From positions 1 through 26,311 of the forward strand of contig NZ_LSJM01000027.1 in NCBI RefSeq assembly GCF_001557215.1: DNA of 26,311 nt, in the 5' to 3' direction. Every line of letters begins with the position of its first letter. The first letter of the stretch is position 1. Source of the stretch: Sphingomonas sp. CCH9-E2 (GTDB lineage: Bacteria; Pseudomonadota; Alphaproteobacteria; Sphingomonadales; Sphingomonadaceae). A model generated the notes under the pieces. It was not told the DNA's origin. It was given only the letters and a program-made list of their open reading frames with translations, and ran no database searches. Positions 7,287 through 14,696 of the stretch are shown here, piece after piece. A program made the position numbers and the translations under genes.

Positions 7287-8873
7287 ATGTTCCGCCATTT
7301 CCTGATCCTGCTCGCTCTGCTCACGCCGATGACGGCGCAGGCGGAATGGACGCGTGCCGAATCGCGCAACTTCATCGCCTATAGCGAAGGCGGTGCGGAC
7401 GACCTCAAGAAGCGGGTCGCCGACCTGGAGAAATTCGGGCTGATCCTGCAGGCGCTGACCGGTGCCAAGCGTCCGCGCGAGGTGCCGGTCAAGATCACCG
7501 TCTATTTCATGCGCACCACCGAAGAGGTTCAGGAAACGCTGCCGTTCCCGACCTATGGCGTCGCCGGCTATTACAACACGACGATGCGCGGGCCGTTCAC
7601 GGTCATGCCGCGGATCAGCGCCCGCGCGCCGAGCGACGGGCGGCAGCGCGGTCTGACCTTGTCGGCCAAGGCGATCCTGCAGCATGAGCTGACCCACCAT
7701 TTCACCTTCCAGTATTTCACGACGGCCTATCCCGCCTGGTATACCGAAGGGTTCGCCGACTATGCCGGCGCGATCGAGATTGACGATGCGAATGTGGTCA
7801 AGCTCGGCCTGTTCCTGCAGGATCGCGCGGCGTCGCTGCGGACGTCGGAATGGGTGCCGCTGCGCCAGTTGATGAACCCCGACCCGCGCAAGCCCGGCCC
7901 CGGCTTTGCGGTCTATTCGCAGGGGTGGATCACGGTCCATTATCTCAACAGCACCCCCGAAGGGCGCAAGATGCTGAACGCCTATCTCACCGCGATCAGC
8001 CGCGGCGCGACCTTTGGCGACGCGCTCAAAGTGTTTGGCGACATCGACGCACTGGACCGCGACGTGCGTGCCTATTCGCGCCGCTCAACGCTGGATGCGA
8101 CCGCGACCCGCTACGAAAATCTCGATGTCGGGCCGATCGCGGTTCGGCCCCTGTCGCCGGCCGAAGATGCGCTGCTCCCGATCCAGATCTCGCTGAGTTC
8201 GGGCGTCGCGGCCAAGCGCGTGCAGGGCTTTGCCGATCGGGTGCGCGATCTCGCCCGGCCCTATCCCGACGATCCCTATGCGCGGCGCATCCTGATCGAC
8301 ACCGAATATCTCGCGGGGAACGACGCGGCGGCAATGGCGCTGGCCGATGGCTGGCTCGCCGCCCAACCGGCCGATCCATGGGCCAATTATTTCAAGGGCG
8401 AGATCGCGACGGCCATGCTGGTCAAGGCCAAATCGACCGACGACGCGGCCTGGGCCGAAGCGCGGGCGCGCATCGCCGTCGCCATGAAGGCGGTCCCGAC
8501 CGAACCGCGCTTCGCCCGCGCTTATTATGAAAGCTATTCGCGGCGCGGCGTCTTGCCCCCGGCAACGGCACAAAATGCGCTGGTCGAAGCGATGTTTCTG
8601 ATCCCGCGCGAAGGTACGCTGCGCTACATGGTCGCCGCCGATTTCGAGCAGCGCGGCATGATCGACGAAGCGATCGCGACGATCGGGCCGCTCGCCTTCG
8701 GCATTGCCGACGAGACCGACCGGGAAAAACGGCGGCGCGAACGGGTGCAGGAGCAATATCGCGAGGCTGGCGACGATGTCGACCGCGAGACCCCGCGCGA
8801 AATGCTCGTGCGCCTGCTGTCCAAGAAGGAAGCCGCCGACGGCGCGAAATCCGCCAAGCCCGCTGCGCAATAG
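7287..8873 (+). CDS. Exported HExxH zinc peptidase with C-terminal TPR region (paralogue 2)
   Basis: A 528-residue paralogue of the upstream gene. It has a signal peptide of 19 residues (MTAQA/EWTRA), HELTHH with zinc ligands H133 and H137 and catalytic E134, and the third ligand E154 in WYTEGFADYA, 16 residues beyond H137 (17 in paralogue 1). A YSQGWITVHY motif and TPR-like helices follow; the C-terminus is charged and then Ala/Lys-rich. ATG 7287 was chosen for its signal peptide and for AAAGGGAG eight bases upstream; the open frame extends further back through the hairpin but is not protein-like there. The catalytic set is intact in both copies, so neither is an obvious pseudo-enzyme. The substrate is unknown. 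Confidence 0.85.
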   Translation: MFRHFLILLALLTPMTAQAEWTRAESRNFIAYSEGGADDLKKRVADLEKFGLILQALTGAKRPREVPVKITVYFMRTTEEVQETLPFPTYGVAGYYNTTMRGPFTVMPRISARAPSDGRQRGLTLSAKAILQHELTHHFTFQYFTTAYPAWYTEGFADYAGAIEIDDANVVKLGLFLQDRAASLRTSEWVPLRQLMNPDPRKPGPGFAVYSQGWITVHYLNSTPEGRKMLNAYLTAISRGATFGDALKVFGDIDALDRDVRAYSRRSTLDATATRYENLDVGPIAVRPLSPAEDALLPIQISLSSGVAAKRVQGFADRVRDLARPYPDDPYARRILIDTEYLAGNDAAAMALADGWLAAQPADPWANYFKGEIATAMLVKAKSTDDAAWAEARARIAVAMKAVPTEPRFARAYYESYSRRGVLPPATAQNALVEAMFLIPREGTLRYMVAADFEQRGMIDEAIATIGPLAFGIADETDREKRRRERVQEQYREAGDDVDRETPREMLVRLLSKKEAADGAKSAKPAAQ

Positions 8874-8880
8874 CGGGCTT
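8856..8880 (+). terminator. Hairpin spanning the stop codon of paralogue 2
   Basis: Perfect nine-base arms AAGCCCGCT (8856-8864) and AGCGGGCTT (8872-8880) flank a seven-base loop; the TAG stop lies at the loop/arm junction. No long T-run follows. It is a weak terminator or attenuator candidate before the serine protease gene. Confidence 0.4.
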
Positions 8881-8915
8881 GCGCTTGAAGCCCGGTTTCG
8901 CGCAGGACTGCGGTG

Positions 8916-10451
8916 ATGCCGATGCTCGCCTTGATTCACCGCCTGCTGCTGGCGCTCGCGCTGGCCATCGGCCTGTCCGCCACCCCCGCGCGCGCGGATG
9001 ACGACATTTCCGCCGCAGGGCGCGGCGTGGTGCGGATCGTCACCATCGCCACGGTCGAGGGTGAGGTGGTCGGGTTCGGCCATGGCAGCGGCTTTGCCGT
9101 CGCACCCAATCGCGTGCTGACCAATGCCCATGTGGTCGAGGCGGCGGAACGCTACCCCGGCAACGTCCTGATCGGTGTCGTTCCGTCGGAGGGCGACAAG
9201 TCGTTCCAGGGCCGGCTGATCGCGATCGACAGCGACCGCGATCTCGCGCTGATCGAATTCACCGGCATCCGCCTGCCCGCGCTGACCTTTTATTCCGGGC
9301 CGATCAGCGAGGGGAATGCGATGATCGCGCTCGGCTATCCGGGCAATGTCGATCTCGCCACCGCGCGCACCGCGACGGACTTCATCACGCCGCTCACCCC
9401 GATCCGTTCCCAGGGCGTGTTCTCGGGTCGCCGCGACCTGCAGGGGGTGAAGGTATTGCTCCACACCGCCGGGATTGCGCGCGGCAATTCGGGCGGGCCG
9501 TTGCTCGATCCGTGCGGGCGCGTGCTCGGCGTCAACGCGGCGCTGACCCGCGCCGATGATGGCGACGCCAGCTTCGGCTTTGCGATCAGCAATGAAGAGG
9601 TCGCCGCCTTCCTGCGTGAGGCGAAACAGCCGATGCCGTCCAACGGCGTCGCCTGCACCAGCATCGCTGACCGGCTCGCCCAGGACCGCACCGCCGCCGA
9701 ACAGGCGCGCGCAGCCGACGAACAGCGCGCGCGCGAGGCCGCCGCCAAGGCTGCGGCGGATCGCGAGGATGCCATTCAGCAGGCGCGCAGTGAGAATATC
9801 GTGACGCGCGAAAACCATATGGCCGGAGCGGCGCTGCTGCTCGTGCTGGGGGCCTTTGCGGTCGGCGTTGCCGGATTGCTGCTGATCCGCGAGCAACGGC
9901 GCGAGGCGATCTTGACCGCCGTCGGCGGCGGCGCGCTGATCGTTGCATCGGTCGCCACCTTCGTGCTGCGCCCCGCGTTCGATCCCAGCGCGATCGACGG
10001 TGCCGCGCGCGTCGCCGTGCCGCCGCCGGTCGCTCAGCCCGGGAGCCTCGGCAAGATGGTCTGCACCATCGACCCGGTCCGCTCGCGCGTGACCGTGTCG
10101 GATACCAAGGATGTGACGATCGACATCAACCCCGATGGCTGCGTCAACGGCCGCACCCAATATGCCGAGGCGGGTCAGAATTGGCAGCGCATCCTGGTCC
10201 CGGACGATGAGGCGACGGTGTCGGTGCTGGAATATGCGCCGACCACGCGGACTTATTCGACCACGCGTTATCTGCTTTCCGCCGCGCAGATGGACGCTGC
10301 GCGCAAGCGCCGCGCCGACGTGAAGGTCAAATCCTGCTCGACCGATCCCGCAGCGCGGGCTGACCTCGCCACCCGGCAACAATCGATCCGCACTGCCCTG
10401 CCCCAGATCTTCAACGAGCGCCTGGTCTATAGTTGCAAACCGGCGGGCTGA
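8916..10451 (+). CDS. Exported, membrane-anchored trypsin-like serine protease
   Basis: A 511-residue protein. In order: signal peptide (about 1-28), a chymotrypsin-fold protease with catalytic H72 (TNAHVV), D109 (RDLALIEF) and S192 (GNSGGPLL), an Ala/Glu/Arg-rich predicted coiled coil (about 252-296), two adjacent membrane segments (about 303-325 and 331-352), and a C-terminal domain of about 150 residues with cysteines in KMVCTIDP, DGCVNG and KSCSTDP. There is no PDZ domain, so it is not a standard DegP. Because the two helices form a hairpin, the protease and the C-terminal domain should be on the same, periplasmic, side. ATG 8916 has AGGA eight bases upstream; a GTG three bases earlier is possible. 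It follows the two zinc peptidases on the same strand. Confidence 0.88.
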   Translation: MPMLALIHRLLLALALAIGLSATPARADDDISAAGRGVVRIVTIATVEGEVVGFGHGSGFAVAPNRVLTNAHVVEAAERYPGNVLIGVVPSEGDKSFQGRLIAIDSDRDLALIEFTGIRLPALTFYSGPISEGNAMIALGYPGNVDLATARTATDFITPLTPIRSQGVFSGRRDLQGVKVLLHTAGIARGNSGGPLLDPCGRVLGVNAALTRADDGDASFGFAISNEEVAAFLREAKQPMPSNGVACTSIADRLAQDRTAAEQARAADEQRAREAAAKAAADREDAIQQARSENIVTRENHMAGAALLLVLGAFAVGVAGLLLIREQRREAILTAVGGGALIVASVATFVLRPAFDPSAIDGAARVAVPPPVAQPGSLGKMVCTIDPVRSRVTVSDTKDVTIDINPDGCVNGRTQYAEAGQNWQRILVPDDEATVSVLEYAPTTRTYSTTRYLLSAAQMDAARKRRADVKVKSCSTDPAARADLATRQQSIRTALPQIFNERLVYSCKPAG

Positions 10452-10452
10452 G

Positions 10453-10923
10453 ATGGGCTGGCGCGCGATGACGGGTGCCGACCTGCCGGTGGTCGCGCAG
10501 ATTTCGGCGGCGGTCCACGGTCGCTATGGCGAGCCGGTCGAGGTCTATGCCGAGCGACTGGCGCTGTGGCCGACGGGATGTTTCGTCTGGCAGCAGGGCG
10601 ACGCGATCGCTGGGCTGCTTGTCGCCCATCCCTGGCACCGCGCCACCTCGCCCGCGCTGGGCGCGCTGCTCGGCGCCATCCCGCCCGACGCCGACAGCTT
10701 CTACCTCCACGACATCGCGCTCCTGCCCGAGACGCGCGGACGCGGTGCAGGAAGCGCAGCGACAGCGCTCGTGGTTGAACGCGCGCGGCAGGCTGGCTTT
10801 CGGGACGTCACATTGGTCGCAGTCAATGGTGCCGAGGCCTTTTGGGCCACGCAGGGCTTCGCCATCGTCGAAGCGGGCGGCTACGGTCCCGGCACCTACC
10901 GCATGCGCCGCGCCGTCGCCTAA
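10453..10923 (+). CDS. GNAT-family N-acetyltransferase
   Basis: A 156-residue protein starting one base after the serine protease stop, so probably co-transcribed. The acetyl-CoA-binding motif A is ETRGRGAGSAATALVVERA, with the R-G-x-G-x-G/A signature, preceded by the beta strand YLHDIALLPE and followed by DVTLVAVN and a FWATQGF motif typical of the last GNAT strand and helix. The length is normal for a single-domain GNAT. The substrate cannot be told from sequence. The stop codon overlaps the stop of the opposing DUF1203 gene. Confidence 0.92.
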   Translation: MGWRAMTGADLPVVAQISAAVHGRYGEPVEVYAERLALWPTGCFVWQQGDAIAGLLVAHPWHRATSPALGALLGAIPPDADSFYLHDIALLPETRGRGAGSAATALVVERARQAGFRDVTLVAVNGAEAFWATQGFAIVEAGGYGPGTYRMRRAVA

Positions 10924-11387
10924 ACCCGGTCGATCCGGGCGGCAAAACAGCCATGCGCAGCATTGTGCGCGTGGATATAGGCGATCTCGGGCCGCGCAAA
11001 GAGTTCGCCGATCCGCGCTTCCGCGTCCCCGGCCAGCGCCAATGTAGCACCGCGCAGCATTCCTTCGGCGTCATAACCGCGCAACGCGATCGGGCGGTTG
11101 GCGAAAACCGGTGGCAGCGCATCCTCAAACCGCGTCGCCGCCAGTGCCGACTCCCGGACGTAGATCGCATAGGCGTTGCGATAGGGCGTCGCGACCGCAT
11201 GATCCTCATGGTTGAGCAACAGCAATGTCTCACCCGGATCGGCGTCCTCCAGCGTGATGCGGCACGGATAGCCCGGCTTCGCATCGGCGCGGACGCGGAT
11301 GACCCCCTGCTCCACCAGTGCAGCGTCAGACTGGCCGAACAGCGGCAGAAACGGGTCGGGGCTCAACCCCGTGACCACATAGCTCAT
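10920..11387 (-). CDS. DUF1203 domain-containing protein
   Basis: A 155-residue protein matching DUF1203 in length and motifs: YPCRITLEDADPGE (40-53), LLLLNHE, then AYAIYVRE and the C-terminal IHAHNAAHGCFAARID with a His-x-His...His-Gly-Cys arrangement at 138-147. The family has no assigned function. Its ATG overlaps the ada stop (ATGA at 11384-11387), so it is translated with ada. That suggests a role in, or at least co-expression with, the alkylation response. It converges with the GNAT gene, their stop codons overlapping by four bases. Confidence 0.88.
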   Translation of the reverse strand: MSYVVTGLSPDPFLPLFGQSDAALVEQGVIRVRADAKPGYPCRITLEDADPGETLLLLNHEDHAVATPYRNAYAIYVRESALAATRFEDALPPVFANRPIALRGYDAEGMLRGATLALAGDAEARIGELFARPEIAYIHAHNAAHGCFAARIDRV

Positions 11388-12421
11388 TCTTCCACTCCCT
11401 CACGTGCGCGGAGCACTTTCTTGCGCTCGATTCCATAGGCATAGCCGCCCATGCTGCCGTCGCTGCGCTGCGCCCGGTGGCAGGGGATGACGACAGCGAC
11501 GCTGTTCGCCCCGCACGCCGTGCCCGCCGCGCGCACCGCGCCGGGTCGACCTGCAGCGATCGCAAGCTGGGTATAGCTGCGCGTCTCGCCCGGCGGGATC
11601 GCGCGCAACGCCTGCCACACCGCTTCCTGAAACGCCGTGCCGCGCACGTCGAGCGGCAGGTCGGTGTGCCGCCCCGGCTGTTCCACCTCGCCTACCACCC
11701 GCGCCGCCAGATGGGCGAGCGCCGCGCCGCCAGCGACGATCTCCGCGCGCGGGAAGCGCGTCGCGAGCGCCAGGCTATCCTCGTCGAACGCTACCCGGCA
11801 TAGCCCCTTGTCGGTCGCCGCGATCAGCAGCGGCCCCAGGCTCGTCGGCGCAACCGTCCAGCGGATCGTCACCCCCGCTCCGCCATTGCGCCACGCGCTC
11901 GGCGTCATCCCCAGCCGGTCGGCGGCGGTTTCGTAAAAGCGGCTGGGCGCGGAATAGCCCGCCTCGTAAATCGCATCGGTCACTTTGCCCTCCGTCTCCA
12001 GTGCCGCCGCCGCACGCCGCGCCCGCACCCCGCGTGCATAGGCGGCTGGCGTCACCCCGGTCGCGCGCTTGAACAGGCGCTGGAAATGATGCGGCGCGTA
12101 GCCCACCTCGCCCGCCAGCGCCTCGAGCCCGATCGCTTCCTCGGTGCTCTCAAGCAAGGCGACCGCCTTCGCCACCGCCACCCGCTCACGCCCGATCTCG
12201 TCTGGCTTGCAGCGCAGGCACGCGCGCAACCCCGTCGCGCGCGCACTCGCCGCGTCGGGAAAGAAGCGGACATTCGCCCGCAACGGATGCCGCGCCGGGC
12301 AGCTCGGCTTGCAATAAATGCCCGTGGTCAGCACGCCCGCGATCACCCGCCCGTCATAGGCGCGGTCGCGGCGCTGGAAGGCGTCCCAGGCTTCGTCGTC
12401 GGAGAGGATCACGTCGGTCAT
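11384..12421 (-). CDS. ada: Bifunctional Ada: DNA methyl-phosphotriester and O6-methylguanine methyltransferase/activator
   Basis: A 345-residue full-length Ada. The N-terminal zinc domain has cysteines 37, 41, 68 and 71 ([13 protein letters not shown] ... ACLRCKP), corresponding to the C38/C42/C69/C72 set of the E. coli protein; C37 should accept the methyl group from phosphotriesters. An AraC-type helix-turn-helix pair follows (about 85-180, [19 protein letters not shown]). The C-terminal methyltransferase carries PCHR with the acceptor cysteine at 314. Methylated Ada activates its own gene and repair genes. Here it is coupled to DUF1203 and diverges from purE across a 103-base gap that should hold the ada promoter. 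All three functional parts are present. Confidence 0.96.
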   Translation of the reverse strand: MTDVILSDDEAWDAFQRRDRAYDGRVIAGVLTTGIYCKPSCPARHPLRANVRFFPDAASARATGLRACLRCKPDEIGRERVAVAKAVALLESTEEAIGLEALAGEVGYAPHHFQRLFKRATGVTPAAYARGVRARRAAAALETEGKVTDAIYEAGYSAPSRFYETAADRLGMTPSAWRNGGAGVTIRWTVAPTSLGPLLIAATDKGLCRVAFDEDSLALATRFPRAEIVAGGAALAHLAARVVGEVEQPGRHTDLPLDVRGTAFQEAVWQALRAIPPGETRSYTQLAIAAGRPGAVRAAGTACGANSVAVVIPCHRAQRSDGSMGGYAYGIERKKVLRAREGVEE

Positions 12422-12466
12422 ATGCGCTGATATAGCCGATCAGACGCGCGGTGCTTCCCGCGCATT

Positions 12467-12498
12467 GCGTCCAAAGCGCGACGCCTTTAGGGGGACGC
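12467..12498 (+). promoter_or_regulatory. Stem-loop in the purE leader
   Basis: GCGTCC-AAAG (12467-12476) can pair with CTTT (12485-12488) and, after a short bulge, GGACGC (12493-12498), just upstream of the purE ribosome-binding site (AGGGCAGG, about 12513). It does not match the purine riboswitch core I know. It may be a leader hairpin or chance in GC-rich DNA. Confidence 0.25.
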
Positions 12499-12524
12499 TT
12501 TCCCGCAGCTTTCAGGGCAGGCGA

Positions 12525-13010
12525 ATGGCGGACGCACCTTTGGTCGGCATCATCATGGGCAGCACCTCCGATTGGGAGACGATGCGCCACGCGGCCGAGA
12601 CGCTCGCCGCGCTCGACGTGCCGCATGAGACCAAGGTCGTCTCCGCCCACCGCACCCCGCAGCGCCTCTACAATTACGCCACTGGTGCAGCCGACCGCGG
12701 CCTCAAGGTTGTGATCGCAGGCGCGGGTGGCGCGGCGCATCTGCCCGGCATGGCGGCGTCGATGACGCACCTCCCCGTGCTCGGCGTGCCGGTCGAATCC
12801 AAGGCGCTGAAGGGCATGGATAGCCTGCTCTCGATCGTTCAGATGCCCGGCGGCATCCCTGTCGGCACGCTGGCGATCGGCAAGGCGGGTGCGATCAACG
12901 CCGGCCTGCTCGCCGCCGCGATCCTCGCCACCAGCGACGCCGGCCTCGCCGAACGGCTCAAGGCATGGCGCGCGCGCCAGACCGAAAGCGTGGCAACGGA
13001 CCCCGCATGA
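12525..13010 (+). CDS. purE: 5-(carboxyamino)imidazole ribonucleotide mutase PurE
   Basis: A 161-residue class I PurE, which converts N5-CAIR to CAIR in de novo purine synthesis. Conserved motifs: [13 protein letters not shown] (8-20), VVSAHRTPQ with the catalytic histidine H42, and [15 protein letters not shown] 12525 follows AGGGCAGG at good spacing and gives the standard N-terminus; the open frame extends upstream without family similarity. The stop overlaps the start of purK by four bases, as expected for an enzyme pair that passes N5-CAIR between them. Confidence 0.97.
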   Translation: MADAPLVGIIMGSTSDWETMRHAAETLAALDVPHETKVVSAHRTPQRLYNYATGAADRGLKVVIAGAGGAAHLPGMAASMTHLPVLGVPVESKALKGMDSLLSIVQMPGGIPVGTLAIGKAGAINAGLLAAAILATSDAGLAERLKAWRARQTESVATDPA

Positions 13011-14074
13011 ACGCAATCCCGCCCGGCAGCACCCTCGGCATCCTGGGCAGCGGCCAGCTTGGTCGGATGATCGCGGTCGCCGCCGCCCAGCTTGGCTATC
13101 GCTGTCACATCTATGCACCCGAAAGCGGCCCCGCCTGCGACGTCGCCGCAGCGTTCACCCGCGCCGCCTATGACGATGCCGAAGCGCTGGCCGCATTTGC
13201 GCGCGACTGCGCTGTCGTCACCTACGAGTTCGAGAATGTCGACCGGACGGCGGTCGATGCGATCGCCGCTTGTGCCCCGGTACGCCCGGGCCGCGCGGCG
13301 CTCGAGACCGCCGCGCACCGCTGGAACGAGAAAAAGCTGGCAGAAGAATGCGGTGGTCGCCCCGCGCCGTGGCACCCGGTTGCGTCGCGCGCCGATCTCG
13401 ACGCTGCGCTCGCCGCGATCGGCACCCCTGCCATCCTCAAGACCGCGACCGAGGGCTATGACGGCAAGGGGCAGGTCCGCCTCGCCACCCTCGCCGATGC
13501 CGACGCCGCATGGGAAACGCTCGGCGGGTGCGAATGCGTGCTCGAAGGCTTCGTCACCTTCACCCACGAATTCTCGGTACTGCTGGTGCGTGGCGCCGAT
13601 GGCACCAGCATCGCCTATCCGACCCCGCATAACGAACATGTCGGCGGCATCCTCGACCGTTCGACGGCGCCAGCCCCGGCGGCCATCCTCGATCAGGCGC
13701 CCGCCGCCATCGCGCTGGCAACCCGGATTGCCGAGCGGCTGGACTATGTCGGCGTGCTGACCTGCGAATTCTTTGCCACGCCCGACGGCCCGGTGTTCAA
13801 CGAAATGGCCCCGCGCGTCCACAATAGCGGCCACTGGACGATCGAGGGCGCCGAAACCTCGCAGTTTGAAAACCATGTCCGCGCGGTGCTCGGCCTTCCG
13901 CTCGGCCCGGTCGGGCTTACCGGCAGCGCGGTCGAGATGCGCAACCTGATCGGCGACGACGTCGATGCCTGGCACGACCTGCTCGCCGAACCCGGCGCGC
14001 ATCTGCATCTCTATGGCAAGCACGAAGCGCGACGAGGCCGCAAAATGGGCCATGTCACGCGGGTGACCCGCTGA
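13007..14074 (+). CDS. purK: 5-(carboxyamino)imidazole ribonucleotide synthase PurK
   Basis: A 355-residue ATP-grasp enzyme that makes N5-CAIR from AIR, bicarbonate and ATP. The N-terminal LGSGQLGRM (13-21) is the standard PurK pattern; the central ATP-grasp motif is YDGKGQ (151-156) and the late metal-binding motif [12 protein letters not shown] (265-276). The length is normal. The start is set by overlap with the purE stop. The gene ends one base before the end of the convergent DUF1328 gene; a small hairpin, GCGGG-TGA-CCCGC (14059-14071), lies at its very end and may help terminate transcription. Confidence 0.97.
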   Translation: MNAIPPGSTLGILGSGQLGRMIAVAAAQLGYRCHIYAPESGPACDVAAAFTRAAYDDAEALAAFARDCAVVTYEFENVDRTAVDAIAACAPVRPGRAALETAAHRWNEKKLAEECGGRPAPWHPVASRADLDAALAAIGTPAILKTATEGYDGKGQVRLATLADADAAWETLGGCECVLEGFVTFTHEFSVLLVRGADGTSIAYPTPHNEHVGGILDRSTAPAPAAILDQAPAAIALATRIAERLDYVGVLTCEFFATPDGPVFNEMAPRVHNSGHWTIEGAETSQFENHVRAVLGLPLGPVGLTGSAVEMRNLIGDDVDAWHDLLAEPGAHLHLYGKHEARRGRKMGHVTRVTR

Positions 14075-14075
14075 T

Positions 14076-14249
14076 TCAGGTCACTTTCTTGTAGATCGTC
14101 ACGCCCAGGATCAAAAACAGCGCAGCGACGGCCAGCGCGATGAAGAACAGAATCTTCGCGATATCCCAGGCAAACCCTGCGATCCCGCCAAAGCCCAACA
14201 GGCCAAGCACGAGCGCGATGATCGCAAAGATGAAGGCGGCACGCAGCAT
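14076..14249 (-). CDS. DUF1328 small membrane protein
   Basis: A 57-residue protein with two hydrophobic helices (about 3-23 and 28-50). [20 protein letters not shown] followed by [18 protein letters not shown] is the characteristic DUF1328 (YtjA-type) sequence. The start at 14249 has a GAGGGAG box upstream; extending to 14285 would add a non-conserved polar stretch. The function is unknown; relatives are often stress-induced. It is probably transcribed on its own, since a terminator for the upstream gene lies between them. Confidence 0.93.
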   Translation of the reverse strand: MLRAAFIFAIIALVLGLLGFGGIAGFAWDIAKILFFIALAVAALFLILGVTIYKKVT

Positions 14250-14311
14250 CTGAAATCTCCCTCTATGAGAGGAAGAACGCCCCAATCGCGGGGAGTTGCC
14301 CCAGGCACACG

Positions 14312-14342
14312 AAAAAGCCCGCCACCCTTACGGGCAGCGGGC
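14312..14342 (-). terminator. Intrinsic terminator of the 99-residue protein gene
   Basis: Read on the - strand, GCCCGC (14342-14337) pairs with GCGGGC (14322-14317) around an inner GGG/CCC stem, followed at once by five Ts (14316-14312). It is 26 bases past the stop of the gene at 14369-14668. Confidence 0.8.
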
Positions 14343-14368
14343 CATTTCATTTCACGGCATCGCCCGGA

Positions 14369-14668
14369 TCAGGCGCGCGTGCCCTCCATCGGGAAGCTGC
14401 CGAACGCGCCAGCCGTCACGGTGCCCTTGATCGCATCGCCATCGACCGTGGCTTCGCAGGTCAGCGTCATCGGCATCGGCACGGTGATGTCGAGCGACCA
14501 GCTCAGCGTGTCGCCATCGACCTTGCCATTCTTGATATCGGTCGTGCCCATCGCGCCGGCATAGGTGCCGGTGAAGCTGTCGCCATCGCTGGTGACAGTC
14601 AGGGTCGCCTTCTGCGCACCCATCGGTGAGTGGGTTACGGTATCCCAGCTTCCATCGACATTCGCCAT
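14369..14668 (-). CDS. Small beta-rich protein of unknown function
   Basis: A 99-residue acidic protein without signal peptide or membrane helix. It opens MANVDGSWDTVTHSPMG and continues as short alternating beta strands (ATLTVTSDGDSFTGTY, GDTLSWSLDI, DGDAIKGTV) ending FGSFPMEGTRA. The pattern 'strand-DGD-strand-G' suggests a small lipocalin-like or calycin-like barrel; I do not recognise a named family. The start has AGGAGAG upstream and lies 28 bases after the M16 peptidase stop, with a strong terminator behind it, so it is probably the last gene of the M16 transcript. Confidence 0.8.
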   Translation of the reverse strand: MANVDGSWDTVTHSPMGAQKATLTVTSDGDSFTGTYAGAMGTTDIKNGKVDGDTLSWSLDITVPMPMTLTCEATVDGDAIKGTVTAGAFGSFPMEGTRA

Positions 14669-14696
14669 GTTCTGCTCTCCTGTAATCCGTTGCGCC

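Noticed and set aside
8085..10382. A 765-residue - strand frame across the second peptidase and the serine protease
   Set aside because: It spans two real + strand genes with intact active sites; its own sequence is low-information Arg/Gly/Asp-rich.
12422..12524. A purine riboswitch ahead of purE
   Set aside because: The leader can form a stem-loop but I do not see the three-way junction core of a purine aptamer, and the region also has to hold the divergent ada promoter.
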